This document shows, piece by piece, positions 57,130 to 64,000 of a stretch of DNA of 64,000 bases. Positions within the stretch are counted from its first letter, which is position 1. Every line of letters begins with the position of its first letter. The position numbers and the translations under genes are program-made. Source of the stretch: Mauremys mutica (Eukaryota > Chordata > Testudines > Geoemydidae); assembly GCF_020497125.1 (NCBI RefSeq), contig NC_059076.1, positions 6,253,951 to 6,317,950 of the forward strand. Direction: 5' to 3'. Below the pieces are notes generated by a model that worked only from the letters and a program-made list of their open reading frames with translations, was not told where the DNA came from and ran no database searches.

Positions 57130-57555
57130 ATTATAAACCTGTCTTGCTACTAACAAGGGGAGTTGGGACCAAGAGTCAGAGCAGGGGCAAATCTGAAGCT
57201 GGAAGTAGCAGAGGAGAAGTTTATAGTCAAGTTTCAGGCCAGGGTACAAGTCAGGTTTCAGGATCCAAGTCAGGAGGCAAAGTCCAAATTGAGCCACAGT
57301 CAAAGCCAGGAGTGGGAACAGTGATGGTAGCTACAGAAGATCCACTGTTGCCTAGACACTTTCAGCAATTCCCCTTGGGTTTATATAGGATTGGGAGCCA
57401 ATCAAGAGCCATAAGACTGCTGCCTATCTGACCCACAAAAGTGGGAATTCCCATGGCCTGTGTCTACAGCAGGTAATGGGTAGCAGAGCAGAAGCTGCTT
57501 ACAGCTGCTGCTGAGTGGCAGCATGGAGCTGCTAGCTAGTTAGTAGCTCTGCTAG
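57130..57555 (-). mobile_element. Probable Ty3/gypsy LTR, minus strand
   Basis: It lies directly downstream (minus strand) of the gypsy pol relic. Minus strand carries TCCTATATAAACCC (57381-57390 region), a TATA box, after agccatgggaattccc-type U3 sequence. Exact ends are not resolved; no second LTR copy is in the window. Confidence 0.5.
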
Positions 57556-57599
57556 GCCAGGGTTCTACACCTGTGAGGACTTACATTACTGGCTGTGTT

Positions 57600-58240
57600 T
57601 GTTTAGCTAGGTTACTATGAGGTCAGGGGCATGGATGTAGGCTCCTAGGTATCCCTTTTCTGGGACAAAGCCCTCTCAGTTCACAAGATACCAGAGCTAG
57701 CTGCATTTCATTTGAGTCCACTATCTTGTGGGCCCCACACTCATTTTCCTTGGATCCACACCAGCAGGGGTGGTGGTTGAGCTCTGTGACCCCAAAAAGG
57801 TTGTTCGTGTAAGGCTTTAGCAAGTATACGTTAAACACTGGATGTATTTGAAAGGATTTGGGTAACTGGGGCTTCATGGTTACCAGGTTGATTACCTGGC
57901 TGATGGAGTACTGCCTAAGATATCAGTGGTCAATTTGCAACATGTCCAGCTGGTATGGAGGTTTTGGGATGAGAGCCACACTTTTTCCCAGCGGCGAACG
58001 TTGGGCCTTCCTGGCACTGGCAGTCAGCGTACTATTTGTAGTCCTCCTTAGTTTTGTCCAGATGGGCCTTGGGTTCTCCTTGGATCTCATGGATCTGCTG
58101 CACCCAGTCAGCGACTGTGGGATTGGTAGAGTTGACAGGTATAGCTGAGTGGAAGCTACAGTTTACATAGAGCAGGCTCTGTCGAGTGGAGACATGGTTA
58201 GCGTTGTTGTAAGTGATCTCTACTTGGGTAAGGAGGCTTG
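57600..58240 (-). pseudogene. Ty3/gypsy integrase C-terminus with chromodomain relic
   Basis: Minus strand, heavily frameshifted. In order: STRQSLLYVNCSFHSAIP near 58200, a PTVADW block near 58120, LRQYSISQVIN near 57900, LPKSFQIHPVFNVYLLKP near 57865-57810 (the HPVFHVSLLKP hallmark of Ty3/gypsy integrases), then a chromodomain-like stretch (VDSNEM..., and after a frameshift VN-EGFVPEKGY) near 57720-57640. The chromodomain suggests a chromovirus-type lineage. Protease, RT and RNase H are absent. Followed by a probable LTR. Confidence 0.78.
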
Positions 58241-58400
58241 ACTAGTTGTCCTGGTGGAAACACCTGCTTTGCGCTCACATGGGTGTGATGCAGGAATTGC
58301 TGGGTGGAGTTCTCTGGGCTGTGTCATGCAAGAAATCAGACATAGAAGTCTTAATGAGCTCTTCCGGCCTTACAGTCTAATGGTGAAATCCTGGATCCCT
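58241..58400. other. Undefined, possibly gypsy-derived
   Basis: gtgtcatgcaagaaatcagac then ttaatgagctcttccggcct resembles a worn CR1 tail; not firm. Confidence 0.3.
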
Positions 58401-58675
58401 TGAGGTCAATGGGAAAACTCTGATTCTATATATGGGGAAGAGAGGCACAAAGAGACTAAGGGTCTGTCTACACTACAGTCAGGAGGTATGATTTGCTGTG
58501 TAGACAAACTCAAGATAGCTTTGGTCTAGCTAGCTACCTCCTGATTGCATTACAGACATTCCTTAAGTGACTTGCACATGGTCACACAGGAAGTCTTTGG
58601 TGCAGCATAGAATTGAACTCTGGTCCCTTAAATCTTAGCTTACTGACCTAAGCACTGGGCCAACCTTTCTCACCC
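58400..58675 (+). repeat. MIR-type SINE split by a MITE
   Basis: ggggaagagaggcacaaagagac before 58457 and gtgacttgcacatggtcac after 58566 join into a normal MIR core when the 104-bp MITE is removed; the end is agaattgaactctggtccc. Confidence 0.75.
58460..58563. mobile_element. 104-bp Harbinger-type MITE in a MIR
   Basis: Starts GGGTCTGTCTACACTAC, ends TTACAGACATTCCT, TAA on both sides (58457-58459, 58564-58566). cagtcaggaggta pairs with tacctcctgattg. Confidence 0.75.
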
Positions 58676-59063
58676 GTTGTGAAGAGCCACACTGCATGCT
58701 CTCCTGGGTGAGGTGGGGAGGCGGGCAGATCCAAACGGATATGGGGCTTAGCCTTCAATCTACATGGAGGCCAGAGCGCAGCAGAGCATGACATCAGGAA
58801 AGCTGTCGATCTCCTCCACTCTGCCATGCCTTCTCCTCTCTGCATGGCCAGCTTCTGTGCCATACTGCCACTGGCTACCTGTCAGCAGCAGCATGGATGT
58901 TAACCCTCTAGCAGGAGTGTTACAAAGGATCTAATATAAGCTGTTGCTGCTCAGTCTTGTGTGGCATTTCCGCCTCTTCCAGAGGAATATGTTACATCTT
59001 ATGCAGTGGCTGTTTCCCAACCTTTCTCTGGCAGGTTCTCTCTCGCTCAGTTTATACAATGCT

Positions 59064-59250
59064 CAGGGCCGGTGCAAGGATGTTTCGCACCCTAGGCGAA
59101 ACTTCCACCTTGCGCCCTCCCCCCCTCCGCACCCCTGCCCTGAGGCACCCCCCCCCTTGTGGCAGCTCCCCTCCTCCGCCCTGAGGCACCCCCCTTACGG
59201 CAGCTCCCCACCCCCCACCCTCCGCCCTGAGGCACCCCCCCGCCCCAGCT
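59064..59250 (+). mobile_element. hAT-type MITE, one end only
   Basis: Starts CAGGGCCGGTGCAAGGATG after acaatgct and continues through cctaggcgaaacttccacct into repeats of ccctgaggcaccccc / ggcagctcccc. The opposite end is missing at the CR1 boundary near 59250. Confidence 0.65.
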
Positions 59251-59252
59251 CA

Positions 59253-59956
59253 TGATTTGTTCTTGTCAAATCCATGCTGACTGTTACATACCACCTTATT
59301 ATCTTCTAGGTGTTTGCAAATTGCTTGCTTGTTTATTTGCTCCATTATCTTTCTGGGTACTGAAGTTATGCTGACTGGTCTGTAATTCCCTGGTTTGTTG
59401 TTATTCCCCATTTTATACATGGGCACTATATTTGCCCTTTTCCTGGCTTCTGGAATCTCTCCCATCTTCAATGACTTTTCAAAAATAATTGCTAATGGCT
59501 CAGATATCTCCTCAGTCAGCTCCTTGAGTATTCTAGGATGCATTTCATAAGGCCCTGGAGACATGAAGACATCTAACTAGTCTAAGTAATTTTTAACTTG
59601 TTCTTTCCCTATTTTAGCCTCTGGCATTCACTATGTTAGATGTCCAATCACCACCAATCTTCTTGGTGAAAACCGAAACAAAAAAGTTCTTTAGCACTTC
59701 TGTCATTTCCACATTTTCTGTTATTGTTCTCCCCCTCTGATTGAGTAACGGGCCTACCCTGTCCTTTACCTTCCTCTTGCTTCTAATGTATTTGTAGAAT
59801 GTTTTCTTCTTACCCTTTATGTTTCTAGCTTGTTTAATCTCATTTTGTACCTTGGCTTTTCTAATTTTGCCCCTACATACTTGTGTTATTTGTTTATATT
59901 CATCCTTTGTAATTTGACCAAGTTTCTACCTTTTTTCAGAACTCTTTGCGTTTAGA
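59253..59956 (-). pseudogene. CR1 copy E (older), RT part, minus strand
   Basis: Minus-strand frame 59564-59250 holds HPRILKELTEEISEPLA, NIVPMYKMGNNNKPGNYRP and SQHGFDKNKS, RT blocks before the catalytic box. 59580-59950 is the preceding linker ([16 protein letters not shown], broken). It is interrupted at its upstream side by CR1 copy D (59957-60578) and continues at 60579. Confidence 0.82.
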
Positions 59957-60578
59957 ACCATAGAATATTAGGGTTGGAAGAGATCTCAGGAGGTCATCTA
60001 GTCCAATCCCCTGCTCAAAGCAAGGCCAGCACCAACTAAATCATCCCAGACAAGGCTTTGTCAAGCTGGGCCTTAAAAACCTCTAAGTTTGGAGATTCCA
60101 CCACCTCCCTAGGTAACCCATTCCAGTGCTTCACCACCCTCCTAGTGAAACTGTGTTTCCTAATATCCAATCTAGACCTCCCCCACTGCAACTTGAGACC
60201 ATTGCTTCTTGTTCTGTCATCTGCCATCACTGAGAATAGCCTAGCACCATCCTCTTTGGAACCCCCCTTCAGGTAGTTGAAGGCTGCTATCAAATCCCCC
60301 CCTCACTATTCTCTTCTGCAGACTAAATAACCCCAGTTCCCTCAGCCTCTCCTCGTAAGTCATGTGCCCCAGTCCCCTGATCATTTTTGTTGCCCTCTGC
60401 TGGACTTTCTCCAATTTGTCCACATCACTTCTGTAGTGGGGGACCAAAACTGGATGCAGTACTCCAGGTGTGGCCTCACCAGTGCCAAATAGAGGGGAAT
60501 AATCACTTCTCTTGATCTGTTGGCAATGCTCCTACTAATACAGTCCAATATGCCGTTGGCCTTCTTGGCCTTCAGTTT
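59957..60578 (-). pseudogene. CR1 copy D (copy-B subfamily), minus strand
   Basis: Plus-strand start catagaatattagggttgg is the CR1 tail. Minus-strand frames give [20 protein letters not shown] near 60570, [31 protein letters not shown] near 60415, [13 protein letters not shown] near 60350 and [16 protein letters not shown] to the stop near 60036. It is 5'-truncated and sits inside copy E. It shows the uninterrupted RLREL-GLFSL junction that copy B has split. Confidence 0.9.
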
Positions 60579-60690
60579 CAGATCACTGAAGATCTCCTGG
60601 TTAAGCCAAGGGTGGTCTGTTGTCATACTTCCTATCTTTCCTATGCAATGGGATAGTTTCTTCTTTTGGTCTTAGTAATGTCTCGGGAGT
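60579..60690 (-). pseudogene. CR1 copy E, upstream segment
   Basis: Minus strand reads [15 protein letters not shown] near 60620-60580, the region upstream of the RT in CR1 ORF2 (compare RPAWRNSEILADLKHK at 5490-5530 in copy B). It ends where the LTR-like sequence starts near 60690. Confidence 0.75.
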
Positions 60691-61222
60691 AGCTCTGCCA
60701 GGTCGACACCTCTTCCTGCGGTTGCACTCTGTCACTCTCTCTCGGGGCTCAACAGTTCTAGCTTTATGGCTTGGCTCTCTGGCCAAGTTCTTCTCCCTTT
60801 TGGGGGTATCAAAGTCTCTCAGGACCCACAGTCCCGGGAAGTCTTCCCATTCACTGGAACCATGGTGCCACTTCCTCCGATGCTGGTAGGGGAACTCGAG
60901 CCTGCCCTCTGTGCTGGGTTCCAGTCCAGGGACCCTCCAGCAAGCAGTCAAGGTCTGAACAGTCCTGAACCTTACTGTTGTATTCCTGGGCTACTTGCTA
61001 CCTTGCCTTCTCCCATGCTGAGACTTTCTCTGCAGCCTCCTTCTGCTCTCAGCTCCTGGGCTTTATACAGGCCTGTCCTGTTCCTCTCCAGCTGAGCTTC
61101 ATCTGTAATTAGTTCTCCATGTTCCCCTGCTCCCACTCCAGGTGCAACCTGGGCAGTTAAGTGGCCCATCTAACCACCTTAGCCCCTCCAGGCCTGGTAT
61201 GGGGTGAACACCCCATCACAAG
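60691..61222 (-). mobile_element. Solo-LTR-like element (second subgroup, copy 2)
   Basis: Right end CACCCCATCACA (minus-strand TGTGATGGGGTG). Contains ccagtccagggaccctccag near 60921 and a minus-strand TATA-like CCTGTATAAAGCCC near 61062. Left end uncertain. Related to 46165 and 62230. Confidence 0.6.
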
Positions 61223-61648
61223 GGGGAAAGATACACTACATGCCACACCATGTCATTTCTTTGTGAATGGAAGGCCCAGGGGAAGGGCTATAACCATCTT
61301 GTTATAAATACCATTTTCCTCCCACGCACAGCAGCTGTAGCAGATTGTGAAAGAAAACATGGAGGTAAATTCACAAGGTTTTAGAAAAGGAGAATAAATT
61401 GGAAGTAACAGAAAAAAAAATCTCTAAATCCCAAATGCTCAGATAGATTTAGCCACACATAGCAATGGATTAACCTCAAACATTGCAGCTGCTCACTTCA
61501 AATAAGTGCCCACCATTGTAGATGCTTATCTGAGCTCGCCAACCTCCCAATCCTGAAAAGTCAGGAGGCACATGAGCACGGTCACTGAGGTTTATGGCTA
61601 TTCCTCTTGCAAACCTCAAATCCAGTTTAGTTTTATGATTTACTTGGA
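61223..61648. other. No gene recognised
   Basis: Unique-looking AT-rich sequence. Confidence 0.3.
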
Positions 61649-61656
61649 GATTTGAG

Positions 61657-61780
61657 TAGGGTGACCAGACAGCAAATGTGAAAAATTGGGACAAGGGTGG
61701 AGAGTAATAGGAGACTATATAAGAAAGAGACCCAAAAAATCGAGCCTGTCCCTATAAAATCAGGACATCTGGTCACTCTA
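61657..61780. mobile_element. 124-bp MITE with perfect 8-bp duplication
   Basis: TAGGGTGACCAGAC at the start and ATCTGGTCACTCTA at the end are inverted repeats. gatttgag flanks it (61649-61656, 61781-61788), suggesting hAT-type transposition. Confidence 0.85.
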
Positions 61781-61788
61781 GATTTGAG

Positions 61789-62229
61789 TGAAGGTTTATG
61801 TTGCTTCTTATTTCCCCTGAACCAGTTCAGACATCCTTAAAATGAATATCAGATGGATTTTTAAGGTTGATGTGCAGAGACTCTCAGAATAAAATGAGGA
61901 AAATGTGGCAAAGGATCACTGGTCATGAATAGCCATGACAATGCATTCACTGGGGACTTGACTACTGTATTCCCACGGGGATGCTGACACACAGTAATAA
62001 TATTTGGACTCAGGGTTGTGTCTCCAGGCATGTGATGAACATGGAGATGTACGCCACCCCAAGGGGCAAAATATCCACCTCCTACTCTTTTGCAATACTC
62101 CTACTTCTGCCTGAAAGGAAGGGACATACATACATACATAAAATAATGCACTTCCTTACCATACAGACTGATCCTCCCCAAGCACCATTCCATAAATTCC
62201 CCTTCCTGTGAGAGTTCTCAGTGCATCCC
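61789..62229. other. No gene; short ATAC repeat
   Basis: acatacatacatacata at 62127-62143; otherwise unique-looking. Confidence 0.35.
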
Positions 62230-63063
62230 TGGAATGGCGTGTACCCACCTCTCAGTAAGCACCCCCTGGCCGAGTGCATATGCCTGCATTCTCTCCCTAT
62301 GTGGTGTGTCTTTGGTGACTCAGCCCTCTGGCTGAGTCATACACAGTCTGTGTGTGAGATAAAAGCAAAGCAAACCCCTTTCGGGGTACAAGTTCAACAG
62401 GGGCCTCCATCAGTGCTCTCTGTAATGTCTCTCTCAGTTTGCCCCTGCTCTGGACTAGGAGGCAATGTCTTCACCCTCTCAGGGCCTTTCTGGCCCCAGC
62501 TCTTCAACTGGGTCACTAAAGAGTTTAGTTCCCCCTATTGGGGTGCCTCAATGTCCAGGCCACTTCCCCCAGTGACTAATGGGTACTTGGGGGGAACCCA
62601 GGCCTGCCCACTATTCCAGGTCCCAGTCCAGGGACCCTGTAGATCACAGCTGTGTCCCTTTAATTATGTTGCACAGCTTCTCTAATTCCTTGGGCCACTT
62701 CCCCATGGCTCCGCACCATCTTCACCCTTACTTCAGGGCCTTGTCCTAATGGAGTCCCTTCAACCAGCTCAGGGCTCCTTCTTGCTTTCCCTGGCTTCTG
62801 GCAGCACTGCCCTATCTGAGGTCCTGCAGTTCCCTCAGCCAGTCACACACCATCCACACTCCTCCAGCTCTAGCAAGGAACTGAAGTCACTCTGGCCCTG
62901 CAGCTCTTCCTATATTGGCCTGCTTGACCCTGATTGGCTGCATCCTACACAGCCTCTCTAGGTAGTTTAGAGGACCTCTTTACTGCCCTTTTCTTGGGCG
63001 GGGTGTGGCAGGGCCACAAGGCCTCCAGCAGGTGACCTCAGGGCCCAGTCCACCCCATTGCAG
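62230..63063 (-). mobile_element. Solo-LTR-like element (second subgroup, copy 3)
   Basis: Collinear with 46165-46868 (gtgcctcaatgtccaggcc, cagtccagggaccctgtaga, ctgattggctgcatcct). Right end CCACCCCATTGCA; minus-strand TATA-like region near 62915. No target duplication found, so the left end is approximate. Confidence 0.6.
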
Positions 63064-63132
63064 TCCCCATGAGTACAGACCTAACAATTTCCCTCCCCCT
63101 CAAAAGGTTTATCTGCCCTTTAAAGAACAAGA

Positions 63133-64000
63133 GGAAAATAAATGCAGCAAAGAATCCTGTGGCACCTTATAGACTAACAGACGTTTTGCAGCATGAGCTT
63201 TCGTGGGTGAATGCCCACTTCGTCGGATGCAAGAGTGGAAATTTCCAGGGGCAGGTAAATATAAGCAAGCAAGAAGCAAGCTAGAGACAACGAGGTTAGT
63301 TCAATCAGGGAGGATGAGGCCCTGTTCTAGCAGTTGAGGTGTGAAAACCAAGGGAGGGGAAACTGGTTCTGTAGTTGGCAAGCCATTCACAGTCTTTGTT
63401 TAATCCTAAACTGATGGTGTCAAATTTGCAGATGAACTGAAGCTCAGCAGTTTCTCTTAGAAGTCTGGTCCTAAAGTTTGTTTGCTGCAGGATGGCCACC
63501 TTAAGATCTGCTATTGTGTGGCCAGGGAGGTTGAAGTGTTCTCCTACAGGTTTTTGTATATTGCCATTCCTAATGTCTGATTTGTGTCCATTTATCCTTT
63601 TCCTTAGAGACTGTCCAGTTTGGCCGATGTACATAGCAGAGGGGCATTGCTGGCATATGATGGCATATATTACTTTGGTGGACGTGCAGGTGAATGAACC
63701 GGTGATGGTGTGGCTGATCTGGTTAGGTCCTGTGATGGTGTTGCTGGTGTAGATATGTGGGCAGAGTTGGCATCGAGGTTTGTTGCATGGATTGGTTCCT
63801 GAGCTAGAGTTACTATGGTGCGGTGTGCAGTTACTGGTGAGAATATGCTTCAGGTTGGCAGGTTGTCTGTGGGCGAGGACTGGCCTGCCACCCAAGGCCT
63901 GTGAAAGTGTGGGATCATTGTCCAGGATGGGTTGTAGATCCCTGATGATGCGTTGGAGGGGTTTTAGCTGGGGACTGTATGTGATGGGCAGTGGAGTCCT
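63133..64000 (-). pseudogene. Penelope-like element 3, GIY-YIG endonuclease and 3' end
   Basis: The minus-strand frame 63895-63305 (196 codons) is open without a stop and runs upstream out of the window in a related frame. It has the cysteine cluster CNKPRCQLC, VIYAIICQQC, YIGQTGQSLRKR, NGHKSD and VGEHFNLPGH, all GIY-YIG nuclease blocks, then ELQFICKFDTISLGLNKD near the C-terminus. The conserved 3' tail (tgtggcaccttatagacta) follows to 63133. Better preserved than element 1: it keeps the residue that element 1 lacks before CQQC. Confidence 0.88.

Noticed and set aside
63305..63895. Functional GIY-YIG protein
   Set aside because: The frame is open but is the end of a truncated Penelope-like element with its usual 3' tail; nothing suggests host use.

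Overview
The window looks like non-genic vertebrate DNA, most probably from a turtle (Testudines; a crocodilian is the less likely alternative). The signs are abundant CR1 LINEs with TCTATG-type 3' ends, a tRNA-derived SINE whose 3' tail is a CR1 tail (the organisation known from tortoise SINEs), Penelope-like elements with GIY-YIG endonuclease remnants, solo LTRs of about 0.7-1.2 kb, and hAT and PIF/Harbinger MITEs. No intact host gene is visible. One 158-bp open segment with good splice-site consensus on the minus strand (38260-38417) is the only candidate host exon. All transposon open reading frames seen carry stops, frameshifts or truncations, or are cut by the window edge.

Layout: 1-8273 is one long CR1 (copy A, starting in ORF1) broken up by an LTR-like element (1271-1968), a GC-rich hAT-type MITE (3898-4704) and a second CR1 (copy B, 5025-8220) that itself contains a third CR1 (copy C, 7086-7834). 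9395-10150 is a decayed non-CR1 LINE. 10252-10675 and 13082-13769 are GC-rich hAT-type MITEs. 18815-23085 is one solo LTR invaded by a Penelope-like element, an LTR-like element and a CR1. 25694-25867 is the CR1-tailed SINE. 28980-31330 holds tail-to-tail CR1 fragments, one split by a 1.2-kb solo LTR. 31873-32330 is a Penelope 3' fragment with an inverted 5' end. 34185-36206 is a CR1/L3-like LINE carrying a 39-bp Penelope stub. 36.2-40.2 kb is comparatively poor in young repeats and holds the candidate exon. 40469-42430 has two solo LTRs. 46.1-47.8 kb has an LTR-like element and a recent 570-bp tandem duplication. 48957-50441 is a minus-strand solo LTR with a foldback MITE near its edge. 51062-53950 is a two-gene Harbinger relic. 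56704-57005 is a palindrome-rich MITE. 57130-58240 is a minus-strand Ty3/gypsy relic with LTR. 59.06-60.69 kb has nested minus-strand CR1s. 60.7-63.06 kb has two more LTR-like elements, and 63.13-64 kb is a third Penelope-like element running off the window.

The genes do not work together as a pathway. The useful structure is historical: target-site duplications (8 bp for hAT-type, TAA for Harbinger, 5 bp for LTRs, 4-7 bp for LINE and Penelope insertions) and paralogous empty sites inside the window give the order in which elements landed. Ancient SINE fragments of MIR type and old low-copy repeats fill much of the remainder.
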